Shown in pieces: positions 15,898-24,775 of a stretch of DNA of 35,224 bases. The stretch is from Eubacteriales bacterium (GTDB lineage Bacteria; Bacillota; Clostridia; Oscillospirales; Butyricicoccaceae). The notes below the pieces were generated by a model that worked only from the letters and a program-made list of their open reading frames with translations, ran no database searches and was not told the origin of the DNA. Made by a program: the position numbers and the translations under genes. Each line of letters begins with the position of its first letter. The stretch's first letter is position 1. The stretch covers positions 1 to 35,224 of the forward strand of contig JAUNIY010000012.1 of the NCBI GenBank assembly GCA_030523305.1, given 5' to 3'.

Positions 15898-16710
15898 TTA
15901 CAGTGCGGCGAGCTTATCGCATACGCGCGACAGGTCGGGCAGTTCGACATCTTCCAGCGCGCCTGCGTCGCAGGCTGCGGCGAGCGCCGGGTCGATCGGC
16001 AGCTTGGCGAGCACGTCCAGATGGTGCGCCTGCGCAATTTCATCCACATGGCTTTCGCCAAATACCGGGATTTTCTTGCCGCAGTCCGGACATTGCACAT
16101 AGCTGTAGTTCTCAATGATGCCAAGGATCGGGATGTTCATCATTTCCGCCATCTTGACTGCCTTGGTGACAACCTGGGAAACCAGCTCCTGTGGGGACGT
16201 CATGACAACGATGCCGTCAACCGGGAGCGACTGGAATACCGTCAGCGGGACGTCGCCGGTTCCTGGCGGCATATCGACAAACATAAAGTCGATATCCTTC
16301 CAGATGATATCGGTCCAGAACTGCTGTACCGCGCCGGCAATGATCGGGCCGCGCCATACGACCGGTTCCGTATCGTTTTCCAGCAGCAGATTGATGGAAC
16401 AGACATCGATACCGGTTTTGGTTGCCATCGGGAAGACGCCTTCTTCTGTAGCGCCGAGCGTACCGGTCAGGCCAAAGCCCTTTGGAATGGAAGGGCCGGT
16501 GATATCGGCATCCAGAATGCCGCAGTGCGCACCTTTGCGCTGCATGGCAACCGCCAGTAGGGAGGTGCACATGCTTTTGCCTACGCCGCCTTTACCGCTG
16601 ACCACACCGATTACTTTTTTTACGTTGGACAGCGCATGCGGTTCTTTCAGCATGGACTCCGGTTCGCCGCAGCTTCCACCGCAGCTTTCGCAGTCATGAT
16701 TGCAGCCCAT
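15898..16710 (-). CDS. Mrp/NBP35-family Fe-S carrier P-loop ATPase
   Basis: 270 residues from the ATG at 16710. Deviant Walker A SGKGGVGKS (about 38-46), ILDADITGPSIPKGFGL switch region, VDMPPGTGD and MTSPQELVSQ are the ApbC/Mrp signature. This family binds and transfers iron-sulfur clusters. The N-terminus carries a Cys cluster (CNHDCESCGGSC, Cys3, 7, 10 and 14), and CPDCGKKIPVFGES near the C-terminus adds a CxxC pair that bridges the dimer. The start is set at 16710 because AAAGGAG lies 9 bases before it. The in-frame ATG at 16719 abuts the SD. Monocistronic. Confidence 0.93.
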   Translation of the reverse strand: MGCNHDCESCGGSCGEPESMLKEPHALSNVKKVIGVVSGKGGVGKSMCTSLLAVAMQRKGAHCGILDADITGPSIPKGFGLTGTLGATEEGVFPMATKTGIDVCSINLLLENDTEPVVWRGPIIAGAVQQFWTDIIWKDIDFMFVDMPPGTGDVPLTVFQSLPVDGIVVMTSPQELVSQVVTKAVKMAEMMNIPILGIIENYSYVQCPDCGKKIPVFGESHVDEIAQAHHLDVLAKLPIDPALAAACDAGALEDVELPDLSRVCDKLAAL

Positions 16711-16785
16711 ATTTGTCATCTCCTTTGATTCTCTTTTGTTTGTTGCAGCCCATGGGCTACGTTTTTTGGATTTTTGAACGGTACA

Positions 16786-16813
16786 ATTATATCATATATC
16801 CAATATTTTTCAA
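16786..16813 (-). promoter_or_regulatory. Promoter of the Mrp gene
   Basis: Minus strand TTGAAA (16808-16813), 16-base spacer, TATAAT (16786-16791) with an upstream TGA making an extended -10. Confidence 0.75.
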
Positions 16814-16891
16814 GATACTCTTGCAAAATGGCCTGCATTTGCGGTATGCTGGACAGGTTGGAAATGATTTTGTCGAAAGGGGAAATGATTT

Positions 16892-18661
16892 TTGTCTGAA
16901 GAGCATGGACGCACGCGCTCCACGGCGGAGCTGTTCCGCCGGTTTGTGCCCTATTTCCGGCCCTATTTGCCGGTATTGTTTTTGGATCTGTTTTGTGCCG
17001 CGCTGACGACCAGCTGTGAGCTGGCGCTGCCGGTCATCGTCCGGTATGTCACCAATCTGGCGCAGTACCAGCTATCCGAGCTGACCGTACAGCTGATAGC
17101 CAAGCTGGGTGCACTGTATTTTGCCCTGCGCGTGGTTGATACAGCGGGAGCGTACTTCATGGCGAATATCGGCCATGTCATGGGCGCGAAGATGGAAACC
17201 GATATGCGCCGGGAGCTGTTTGCGCATTTGCAAAAGCTGTCGTTCCGGTATTATGCCGATGCCAAGGTGGGGCAGCTCATGGCGCGCATCACCTCGGATT
17301 TGTTTGACGTTACAGAGTTTGCCCACCATTGCCCGGAAGAATTCTTCATCGCCGGGATTAAAATTGTTGTGGCGTTTGCCATTTTGCTCCATGTCAATAT
17401 CCCGCTGACGCTGATCACCTTCCTCGTCCTGCCGGTGATGCTGGTATGCTGCTATCGGTTCAACCGCCGGATGCGCGAAACCTTTAAGGAATCACGCTGG
17501 CAGGTGGGCGAGATCAATGCGCAGGTGGAGGATACGCTGCTGGGCATCCGTGTGGTCAAATCGTTTGCCCAGGAGGAGACCGAGCAGCAGAAATTTGACG
17601 CGGGCAACCGCCGATGGCTGGACATCAAAAAGCGCAATTATTTCTGGATGGGCGGGTTTAACGCCACAACCCGCGCGTTTGACGGCCTGATGAATTTGCT
17701 GGTGCTTGTATTTGGCAGCCTGTTTCTGCTGCGTGGGGCGATTGTGCCCGGCGATTTTGTCGCGTATCTGCTGTTTGTCCAGACGCTGCTCACGTCAATC
17801 CGCCGCATTGTGGAGTTTATGGAGCAGTTCCAGCGCGGCATGACCGGCATCGACCGCTTTTTGGAAATTATGGATGAAAAGCCGGACATCACAGACACGC
17901 CGGGCGCGGTGGAATGCCGCGATGTCCGCGGCGACATTGATTTTGACCATGTGTCCTTTTCGTATGAGGACGATGCGGGCCAGGTGCTGGCGAACATCAA
18001 TTTGCACGTTAACGCCGGGGAGAATATCGCCATTGTCGGCCCGTCCGGCGGCGGTAAGACTACTTTGAGTAATTTAATACCACGATTTTACGATGTGTCA
18101 AGCGGCTCTGTCCGGTTGGACGGCATCGATGTCCGGAATATCCAGCTGCATTCGCTGCGCTCGCACATCGGGGTGGTGCAGCAGGACAACTATCTGTTTT
18201 CCGGCACGGTGCTGCACAACATCGAATACGGCAAGCCGGGCGCGACCCGCGAGCAGATCGTGGAGGCTGCGAAGCTGGCTGGCGCGCACGATTTCATTTC
18301 CGCACTGCCGCAGGGCTATGATACGATGATCGGCGAACGCGGCGTCAAGCTGTCCGGCGGACAGAAGCAGCGCATTTCGATCGCGCGCGTGTTCCTGAAG
18401 GATCCTCCGGTGCTCATTTTGGACGAAGCCACGAGCGCGCTGGACAACGAAAGCGAACGCATTGTACAGCAGTCTCTGGATCAGCTGGCGCGCGGGCGCA
18501 CTGTGTTTACCATCGCGCACCGCCTGACCACCATTCGCGGCGCGGATAAAATCCTTGTTTTGACCTCGGATGGCATTGCCGAACAGGGCACGCATCAGGA
18601 ATTGATTGCAAAAGGTGGAATTTATAAAGAACTATACAGTATGTATTCCGATATGCGTTGA
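16892..18661 (+). CDS. ABC exporter, fused membrane and ATPase domains (MsbA/LmrA-like half-transporter)
   Basis: 589 residues. Residues 1-320 hold six membrane helices of a type-1 exporter fold. The nucleotide-binding domain follows: Walker A GPSGGGKTT at about 383-391, Q-loop VVQQDNYLF, signature LSGGQKQR at about 487-494, Walker B VLILDEATSALD near 505-516, and the H-loop in TIAHRLTT. All catalytic residues are intact. It probably works as a homodimer, since no partner half-transporter is adjacent. Substrate (lipid, peptide or drug) is not predictable. Translation starts at TTG 16892, 9 bases after AAAGGGG (16876-16882). No ATG fits. Confidence 0.93.
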   Translation: MSEEHGRTRSTAELFRRFVPYFRPYLPVLFLDLFCAALTTSCELALPVIVRYVTNLAQYQLSELTVQLIAKLGALYFALRVVDTAGAYFMANIGHVMGAKMETDMRRELFAHLQKLSFRYYADAKVGQLMARITSDLFDVTEFAHHCPEEFFIAGIKIVVAFAILLHVNIPLTLITFLVLPVMLVCCYRFNRRMRETFKESRWQVGEINAQVEDTLLGIRVVKSFAQEETEQQKFDAGNRRWLDIKKRNYFWMGGFNATTRAFDGLMNLLVLVFGSLFLLRGAIVPGDFVAYLLFVQTLLTSIRRIVEFMEQFQRGMTGIDRFLEIMDEKPDITDTPGAVECRDVRGDIDFDHVSFSYEDDAGQVLANINLHVNAGENIAIVGPSGGGKTTLSNLIPRFYDVSSGSVRLDGIDVRNIQLHSLRSHIGVVQQDNYLFSGTVLHNIEYGKPGATREQIVEAAKLAGAHDFISALPQGYDTMIGERGVKLSGGQKQRISIARVFLKDPPVLILDEATSALDNESERIVQQSLDQLARGRTVFTIAHRLTTIRGADKILVLTSDGIAEQGTHQELIAKGGIYKELYSMYSDMR

Positions 18662-18689
18662 ATTATTTTGCATCCGGTGCAAAATAATT
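18661..18689. repeat. Perfect 12-bp inverted repeat just after the ABC exporter
   Basis: AATTATTTTGCA (18661-18672), loop TCCGG, TGCAAAATAATT (18678-18689), starting on the last base of the stop codon. No T-run follows, so a protein-binding site or RNA 3'-end structure is as likely as a terminator. Confidence 0.65.
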
Positions 18690-18699
18690 ATGCACATAG

Positions 18700-18737
18700 A
18701 TGCAAAAATGTTTGCGATTGTGAAGCATTTTTTGCAT
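18700..18737. repeat. Second TGCAAAA/TTTTGCA inverted repeat
   Basis: ATGCAAAAATG (18700-18710) pairs with CATTTTTTGCAT (18726-18737) with one extra T. It shares the TGCAAAA core with the palindrome 11 bases upstream, so the two may be related sites. Confidence 0.5.
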
Positions 18738-18821
18738 GTGAGCCGATGACGGACCAATCTGGGGCAATCGCAGCGGATATCGGAAAACAGTCGGCGGTTG
18801 ACCGAATTTCGGAACCTTTTT

Positions 18822-18868
18822 GCCGCATTTCTTTGGATGTTGTGATCCATAGAAATGCGGCGTTTTTT
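18822..18868 (+). terminator. Strong terminator upstream of the BCCT gene
   Basis: GCCGCATTTCT (18822-18832) and AGAAATGCGGC (18851-18861) pair perfectly, with TGGAT/ATCCA nested inside, followed by GTTTTTT. It lies 161 bases after the ABC exporter. The rest of the 395-base gap, apart from the two palindromes before it, shows no gene. No convincing promoter for the BCCT gene was found. Confidence 0.9.
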
Positions 18869-19056
18869 GACTTTGGTGATGTTTCATAAAATTACATGGA
18901 TAGATATTTACAAACTGCACAAATCTTTCTTTTTTTCGCGAAATATATTGTATTTTTTGCCGTTTTGGCATAGGGCTTGCTTGATATTTTTTAGAAGCCG
19001 AAATTTGTCTGTTGCTGCGGGCAGCGGGTGTGCATGGCAATAAAAAAAGAAAGAAG

Positions 19057-20697
19057 ATGAGGTATATGTCAAACAAAGGCAGGATTTACAAGCCGGTGCT
19101 GTTCGTCATTGTCGCAGCGCTTGTGGCCGAAATTGTGCTCGGCAGCTTGTTTACCGATCAATTTGGCGCGGCGATGTCGAACATGCTGTATTGGGTAGGC
19201 GATCATTTTGGATGGTGGATCAACCTGCTGGCAGTGTTCTGCGTGATTGCAGGCATTGTCATCGTGATATTCCGCTGGGGCGATGTGAAAATTGGCGGCA
19301 AGGATGCCAAACCGGATTTCAGCTATTGGCAGTGGTTTTCTATGTCGATTTGCAGCGGCATCGGCTGCGGCCTGATGTTCTGGGCCATGGGCGAGCCGAT
19401 GTATCACTTTATGACGCCGCCGACGGCGATCCAGGCTGCAGCGGGAAGCCGGGAAGCGGCGATCTTTGCAGTGAGCCAGGCGATGTTTGACTGGTCGTTT
19501 GTGCAGTATTTTATTTATTCCCTGCCGGCGTTGGCGTTTGCCCTGCTGTGCTTCAATTATCAGAAGCCGCTGTCGATGGAGCCGATGCTGGAGCTGACCG
19601 CAGGAGAGAAATCCAAGAAGCTGACGACGTTTATGCACATCATTTGCGGCTATGCGGTGGCGTGCGGCGTGTCCAATTCGATGGCGGCGGGGCTGATGCA
19701 GATTTCAGGCGGCATCAACGCGGTATTCGGCATCCCGCAGAATGCGCTGATGTATCTGGCCATCACGGTGCTTGTCGCGGCGTTCTTCATTTTTTCCTGT
19801 GTTACCGGCATCAACAAGGGCCTGACCTATGTGTCCACAGCCTGTATGATCTGCTTCTTTGCCCTGATGATTTATATGCTGGTTGCGGGCGATACGATGT
19901 TTATCGGCAAGATCGGCACAGAAGCCACGGGGGATTTGTTAGATAATTTCTGGACCAAAATTACGATGAACAACACCATGGTCCCGGAGGATCAATGGGC
20001 GAACGAATGGCCGATTACCTTTTGGAATTCCTTCTTTATCTACGCGCCGGTTATCGGCATGTTCCTCGCACGCATGGGCAAGGGGCGCACCGTGCGCGAA
20101 TTCCTGCTGGTAGAGGTTCTGGTTCCGTCGTTGTTTTGCTGCCTGTTCATTGCGATTTTTGCCGGACAGATTATCAGCGTGCAGACCAGCGGCGCTGCGG
20201 ACGTGTGGGCCATGATCCAGGAGGAAGGGATGCAGACCACACTGTACCAGGTGCTCGGCAGCATGCCGTTTGGTAAAATTGTGCAGTTCGCGTTCCTCGT
20301 CACCGTGTGCCTGTCCTTTATCACGTTGGCCGACCCCAACTGCGCCGCACTGTCAACGCTGTGCGTACACGGCCAGGAAATCGATTCCGAGCCGCCAAAG
20401 ACGTTAAAAATCGGCCTGGGTGTCGCGATTTCCGCGGTTGCCTATCTGCTTGTGATCTCGGGCGGCGTCAATGCGGTCAAGGGCTTGCTCAATTTGGGCG
20501 GCTTGCTCATGACAGTCCCCACACTGTGGCTGGTGCTGATCAACTTCAAGCTGATCAAACCGCTGCTCAAATCCAAAAGCCATTTGGCTTCGGATGTCCC
20601 GACACAGGACGAGATTTCCGCGCCAGATCAGCGCCGCCGGGCGGTGGCGAAGGGGCTGACCGTGGTTGTCCAAAAGGAAGATGGGATCGTTTCGTAA
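19057..20697 (+). CDS. BCCT-family transporter with altered substrate-site aromatics
   Basis: 546 residues, twelve predicted membrane helices of the betaine/carnitine/choline transporter family (LeuT fold). Family landmarks: SMSICSGIGCGLMFWAMGEPMYHF near the start of the core, and the C-terminal half of the BCCT signature, GMFLARMGKGRTVREF. The signature normally reads FYWAWWISWSP, but here it is TFWNSFFIYAP (321-331), so three of its four tryptophans are lost. The helix-4 site is FVQYFIY (148-154) in place of the usual W-containing sequence. A non-betaine substrate is therefore possible. The start may be ATG 19057 or 19066. Both have weak SD sequences (AAAGAAG). Confidence 0.85.
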   Translation: MRYMSNKGRIYKPVLFVIVAALVAEIVLGSLFTDQFGAAMSNMLYWVGDHFGWWINLLAVFCVIAGIVIVIFRWGDVKIGGKDAKPDFSYWQWFSMSICSGIGCGLMFWAMGEPMYHFMTPPTAIQAAAGSREAAIFAVSQAMFDWSFVQYFIYSLPALAFALLCFNYQKPLSMEPMLELTAGEKSKKLTTFMHIICGYAVACGVSNSMAAGLMQISGGINAVFGIPQNALMYLAITVLVAAFFIFSCVTGINKGLTYVSTACMICFFALMIYMLVAGDTMFIGKIGTEATGDLLDNFWTKITMNNTMVPEDQWANEWPITFWNSFFIYAPVIGMFLARMGKGRTVREFLLVEVLVPSLFCCLFIAIFAGQIISVQTSGAADVWAMIQEEGMQTTLYQVLGSMPFGKIVQFAFLVTVCLSFITLADPNCAALSTLCVHGQEIDSEPPKTLKIGLGVAISAVAYLLVISGGVNAVKGLLNLGGLLMTVPTLWLVLINFKLIKPLLKSKSHLASDVPTQDEISAPDQRRRAVAKGLTVVVQKEDGIVS

Positions 20698-20703
20698 TCC
20701 TGC

Positions 20704-20744
20704 ATATCCCTCTTTGCCCATCCGGCAGAGAGGGATATTGCTTT
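20704..20744 (+). terminator. Hairpin terminator of the BCCT gene
   Basis: ATATCCCTCT (20704-20713) pairs with AGAGGGATAT (20729-20738), with TGCTTT after it. The stem is perfect, but the T-run is interrupted. Confidence 0.7.
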
Positions 20745-20882
20745 GCCTGGGAAAAGAGCGGAAAAAACCAATTTGTTTCGGAAGGATAACCAAAAGATAA
20801 CATAAAATTTTGTATAAATTACCCATCATATTTTGGAAAAAAGCTGTGAATGTTTCTTCTATGCAAAAACTGCGCAGTGTGC

Positions 20883-20888
20883 TAAAAT
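20883..20888 (+). promoter_or_regulatory. Extended -10 element of the MATE gene
   Basis: TGC-TAAAAT (20880-20888) fits an extended -10. The -35 position (ATGCAA area, 20861-20866) is poor. Confidence 0.4.
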
Positions 20889-20973
20889 CTCAGACGAAAC
20901 AAGAAAATGCAGGAAGAACCCAAAAAACCTGCATGTTTGGATCATATTTCCATCCGATTTGAGGTAACGCATC

Positions 20974-22419
20974 ATGATGACTGACATGACCAAAGGGTCC
21001 CCGTTCAAAATTCTTCTGAAATTCGTCGTTCCGTTACTGCTGAGCATGGTATTCCAGCAGATGTATAACCTGGCGGACAGTGTTGTCGCCGGGCGGTTCC
21101 TCGGCGTGGAGGCGTTGGCGGCTACCGGCGCGGCGTATCCGATTACCGTGCTGTTTATCGCGGTGGCAACCGGCGCGAGCGTGGGCTGCTCGGTCGTCAT
21201 TTCCCAGCTGTTTGGCGCACACGATCACGAACGCATGCGCGCGGCTGTCAACACAGCGGTCATTACGCTGGTGGTGCTCGCGCTCACACTGACTGTCGCC
21301 GGTGAGATCGCATGCCCAGCGCTCATGCAGCTCATCCATACGCCGAAGAATATTTTTGAACCGACGATGGTTTACCTGCGCATCTATATGGCAGGCTTGC
21401 TGTTCCTGTTTTTGTACAATACGGCGACGGCAATTTTCAACGGGCTGGGGGACAGCCGCACCCCGCTGTATTTCCTCGCCTTTTCCACAACCTTCAATGT
21501 CATTTTGGACGTTGCTTTTGTCACCCGGCTGGATATGGGCATTGCCGGCGTCAGCTGGGCGACGCTGATTGCACAGGGCATTTCGTCCCTGCTGGCGATT
21601 GTGACGCTGGTTCGTCGGCTCGCGCGCATCCCATCGCAGCGCAAACCGGCACGGTTTGACGGCCATTTGCTGCGCCGCATGGCATGGATTGCGGTGCCGT
21701 CCATTTGCCAACAGTCGTTTGTCTCCATCGGCGTGTTCTGCGTCCAGGGCCTGATTAACCCGCTGGGTTCCAATGCGGTGGCAGGATTTTCCGCCGCGCT
21801 GAAAATTTCCACCTTTGCACTCATGGTCATGAACGCGCTGCCGAACGCGCTGTCCAGCTATGCGGCGCAGAACATCGGCGCGCAGGATATCCCGCGTGTA
21901 CGCAAGGGTGTGCGGGCTTGTATCCTGATGTCGGAGATTGTCGTCGGCGGAATTATCGTGCTGTTCCTTGTCGCAGGAAGCCAGGTGTTACAGCTGTTTT
22001 TGGGCAGCACGGTCAATGGCGTTGTGATCAGCATCGGCCTGGAATATCTGCTCATCGTCGCGCCGTTTTATCCGCTGGTTGGCATCAAGAATTGTTGTGA
22101 CAGTGTGCTGCGTGGCGGCGGCGCGATGGGCCCGTTCATGGTTACGACGTTTGCAGACCTCGCGCTGCGCGTTGCGCTGGCCTACCTGCTGGTACCGGTT
22201 TGGGGCTTTGCGGGCGTCTGCTATGCGTATCCGATCGGCTGGCTCATCGGCACATCGATTTCCGTCGTGTTCTATGTCTGCGATGTGTGGGTACCGCAGT
22301 ATATCCGTCAGGCAACGCGCAAAGGGATATCGTTGCACCCGATCCATCGGATCCATATCGTCAACAAGCAGCCAGAGCAGAAGCAAACTGCCGCCGTGCA
22401 TCAGCATCGGCACGCATAA
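20974..22419 (+). CDS. MATE-family multidrug/sodium antiporter
   Basis: 481 residues, about twelve membrane helices. The N-terminus (GSPFKILLKFVVPLLLSMVFQQMYNLADSVVAGRFLG) is the standard MATE opening with the conserved N/D pair in helix 1. Repeats are seen as FNGLGDSRTPLYFLAFSTTFNVILDVAFV in the first half and KNCCDSVLRGGGAMGPFMVTTFADLALRVALAYLL in the second. These are cation-coupled efflux pumps for drugs or organic cations. The C-terminal 25 residues are His/Gln-rich, extending beyond the family core. GAGGTAA precedes ATG 20974 by 6 bases, and ATG 20977 is an alternative. Monocistronic, ended by a GC-rich terminator. Confidence 0.93.
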   Translation: MMTDMTKGSPFKILLKFVVPLLLSMVFQQMYNLADSVVAGRFLGVEALAATGAAYPITVLFIAVATGASVGCSVVISQLFGAHDHERMRAAVNTAVITLVVLALTLTVAGEIACPALMQLIHTPKNIFEPTMVYLRIYMAGLLFLFLYNTATAIFNGLGDSRTPLYFLAFSTTFNVILDVAFVTRLDMGIAGVSWATLIAQGISSLLAIVTLVRRLARIPSQRKPARFDGHLLRRMAWIAVPSICQQSFVSIGVFCVQGLINPLGSNAVAGFSAALKISTFALMVMNALPNALSSYAAQNIGAQDIPRVRKGVRACILMSEIVVGGIIVLFLVAGSQVLQLFLGSTVNGVVISIGLEYLLIVAPFYPLVGIKNCCDSVLRGGGAMGPFMVTTFADLALRVALAYLLVPVWGFAGVCYAYPIGWLIGTSISVVFYVCDVWVPQYIRQATRKGISLHPIHRIHIVNKQPEQKQTAAVHQHRHA

Positions 22420-22439
22420 TGTTTGTTCTTATGGCTGTG

Positions 22440-22480
22440 ATCCCCGACCGGCGCCGTCTTGCCCGGCCGGGGATTGCTTT
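22440..22480 (+). terminator. Terminator of the MATE gene
   Basis: ATCCCCG (22440-22446) pairs with CGGGGAT (22468-22474), with CCGG/CCGG nested, then TGCTTT. Confidence 0.8.
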
Positions 22481-22530
22481 CCTCCGCGGCGCTTTTTTTG
22501 TGCGGAATCTCACAAAATTACCAATATCCC

Positions 22531-22560
22531 TTGAACCATGGGGGGAAATAGTTGTATAAT
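22531..22560 (+). promoter_or_regulatory. Promoter of pta
   Basis: TTGAAC (22531-22536), 18-base spacer, TATAAT (22555-22560), 71 bases before the start codon. Confidence 0.75.
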
Positions 22561-22631
22561 GAACATAACAACCATGGGGAGCGAGCCTGTGGAAGAGAAA
22601 TTGTATATTTTGAATTGGAGGGACCACACCA

Positions 22632-23648
22632 ATGTTTGAGAATTTGATTGCCACGCTGAAGGCAAACCGCCGGACCATTGTCTTCACAGAAGGCCCGGAT
22701 GCGCGTATTTTGGAAGCTACCGCACGCCTGCTGAAGGACGACCTGATGGACGTCATCCTGATCGGCAGTGAAGACGAAGTCAAGGGTGCTGCTGCGGCTG
22801 GCAAGTTTGATATTTCCGGCGCAACCATCATCGATCCGGATACCTATGCAGAGATGGACGAGATGGCACAGACCATGTACGACCTGCGCAAGGGCAAGAT
22901 GGATATGGATACCGTCAAGGCAAACCTGGCGAAGGGCAACTATTTTGGCACGATGCTGGTCAAGATGGGCAAGGCGGACGCACTGCTGGGCGGCGCCACC
23001 TATTCTACAGCAGATACCGTTCGTCCGGCACTCCAGCTGGTCAAGACCAAGCCGGGTGCGCATCTGGTCAGCTCCTGCTTTATTCTGAGCCGTCCGGCAA
23101 AGGATGGCGGGGAAGAGCTGTATGCCATGGGCGATTGTGCAATCAATATCTCCTATGAGGATACCGTTGACAAGAAGACCGGCGAGGTAACGCTCAAGGC
23201 TTCCGAGAAGCTGGCAGAGGTTGCCATTGAGACGGCAAAGACTGCCGCTGCATTCGGCATCGACCCGAAGGTTGCTATGCTGTCCTACTCCACCATGGGC
23301 TCCGGCAAGGGCCCGACTGTCACCATGATGCGCGAGGCAACCGAAGCTGCCAAGCAGATGGCGCCGGAGCTGGCAGTGGACGGCGAGCTGCAGTTTGACG
23401 CTGCGTTCTCTCCGGTTGTCGCAAAGACCAAGGCGAAGGACTCTCCGGTTGCAGGCCAGGCGAACACCTTTATTTTCCCGGATATCAACGCCGGCAACAT
23501 CGGCTATAAGATCGCACAGCGCCTGGGCGGCTTTGAAGCATACGGCCCGATCCTCCAGGGCCTGAATGCGCCGATCAATGACCTGTCCCGCGGCTGCAAT
23601 GCGGACGAGGTATATCAGATGGCAATCATCACGGCAGGCCTGAAGTAA
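22632..23648 (+). CDS. pta: Phosphate acetyltransferase
   Basis: 338 residues, the short class I Pta: acetyl-CoA + phosphate to acetyl phosphate + CoA, used with acetate kinase for ATP in fermentation. Family stretches: IVFTEGPDARILEATARLL at the N-terminus, LLGGATYSTADTVRPALQ, YAMGDCAINI, AMLSYSTMGSGKGPTV and ANTFIFPDINAGNIGYKIAQRLGG near the C-terminus. GGAGG (22617-22621) precedes ATG 22632. Codon choice is more biased (AAG, CTG, GGC) than in neighbours, fitting high expression. ackA is not adjacent. Own promoter and a GC-rich terminator. Confidence 0.96.
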   Translation: MFENLIATLKANRRTIVFTEGPDARILEATARLLKDDLMDVILIGSEDEVKGAAAAGKFDISGATIIDPDTYAEMDEMAQTMYDLRKGKMDMDTVKANLAKGNYFGTMLVKMGKADALLGGATYSTADTVRPALQLVKTKPGAHLVSSCFILSRPAKDGGEELYAMGDCAINISYEDTVDKKTGEVTLKASEKLAEVAIETAKTAAAFGIDPKVAMLSYSTMGSGKGPTVTMMREATEAAKQMAPELAVDGELQFDAAFSPVVAKTKAKDSPVAGQANTFIFPDINAGNIGYKIAQRLGGFEAYGPILQGLNAPINDLSRGCNADEVYQMAIITAGLK

Positions 23649-23682
23649 TTGGCCTTTATGCAATGAAATGATGGACTTGCGG

Positions 23683-23715
23683 CCGCCGCCCTGTTTTTGG
23701 GGCGGCGGTCGTCTT
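23683..23715 (+). terminator. Terminator of pta
   Basis: CCGCCGCCC (23683-23691), loop TGTTTTTG, GGGCGGCGG (23700-23708), followed by TCGTCTTT. Confidence 0.75.
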
Positions 23716-23735
23716 TACGTGGGTATGTTGTAACA

Positions 23736-24734
23736 ATGAAACAAAAAGAAGATACATTGCGCAAGAAACTATATGAAGTCATAGAAAAAGATAAACAGCA
23801 CAATGTCCTGAGCAGGATATATGATTGTTATATCCTGGTGTTGGTCGTTCTGAGCGCCATCCCGTTGATGCACAAAATTTGGACGGCGGAAATCGTTTTG
23901 CTTGACGAGATCATCACCATACTGTTCATCATAGACTATCTTCTGCGTTGGGCGACGGCGGATTTCATCCCAATCCTGCAAAAGTACCCGCGATGGCGTG
24001 CATTTTTGCTGTATCCGTTTACGCCGATGGCGATCATTGATCTGCTGGCTGTGGCACCCATGTTTTTGTCCCTGCCGTGGACGCCGATGATGCCGCTGAC
24101 GCAGTATATCCAGATCCTGCGTATCATGCGCGTGTTCCGCTGCATACGGTTTTTCAAAACCATGCGGTATGCCAAAAGCTTTCTGTACATCTTCCGCGCC
24201 GTCAAGCGGGAAAGCAAGCTGCTGATGATGGTCATGGCGCTTGCGCTGCTGTATTTGTTTGCCTCGGCGGCATTTATGTTTTCTGTGGAGCCGGATACGT
24301 TTGACAATTTCTTTCAGGCGATCTATTGGGCGATGGCGATGCTGACGACGGTCGGTTATGGCGATATTTATCCGGTTACGGAAGCCGGGCAATTTGTCAG
24401 TATTCTATCATCGTTTTTCGGCACCGCAGTGGTTGCCATGCCGGCCAGTATCATTACAGCCGGATTCATCGAGGAAATCAACCGGGCGCGCGCACGGGAA
24501 GAGCGCAAGCTGGAAAAGGATGTCGCTGAGCTGCTGGAGGAAGTCCGTCGGCTGCGGGAGGATGCGCCGCAGCGCAGGCTGGAGGAACAAATCGCGTTGC
24601 TTACCGCGCAGGTGGAGCAGCTCAAGGGTATTCGGGTAGATCCGCAGGAGGATTTGAAAAATATACCGACGCGTGGTACAATAGAACTTACGGAAGAAAG
24701 CTTACAGATATCTCGTGAGGGTGGGGAGCGATAG
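23736..24734 (+). CDS. Voltage-gated-type potassium channel with C-terminal coiled coil
   Basis: 332 residues. Six-helix channel fold: an S4-like segment with spaced Arg (LRIMRVFRCIRFFKTMRYAKSF), then a pore helix and K+ selectivity filter TVGYGD at 205-210, then S6. The C-terminal 80 residues (ARAREERKLEKDVAELLEEV, then RRLEEQIALLTAQVEQLKG) are a strongly predicted coiled coil for tetramer assembly. It resembles KvAP/KvLm-type bacterial channels. Fewer S4 arginines than in classic Kv channels leaves voltage gating uncertain. ATG 23736 has no clear SD (only GTGGG about 14 bases upstream), so the start is less sure than the frame. Confidence 0.9.
   Translation: MKQKEDTLRKKLYEVIEKDKQHNVLSRIYDCYILVLVVLSAIPLMHKIWTAEIVLLDEIITILFIIDYLLRWATADFIPILQKYPRWRAFLLYPFTPMAIIDLLAVAPMFLSLPWTPMMPLTQYIQILRIMRVFRCIRFFKTMRYAKSFLYIFRAVKRESKLLMMVMALALLYLFASAAFMFSVEPDTFDNFFQAIYWAMAMLTTVGYGDIYPVTEAGQFVSILSSFFGTAVVAMPASIITAGFIEEINRARAREERKLEKDVAELLEEVRRLREDAPQRRLEEQIALLTAQVEQLKGIRVDPQEDLKNIPTRGTIELTEESLQISREGGER
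24654..24682 (+). promoter_or_regulatory. Promoter for the YjbQ-family gene, inside the channel gene
   Basis: TTGAAA (24654-24659), 17-base spacer, TACAAT (24677-24682), within the last 30 codons of the channel gene. Confidence 0.65.
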
Positions 24735-24775
24735 GCTCCCGGTGTGAGAATAGACGAAATGGAGGAAATATCTGA

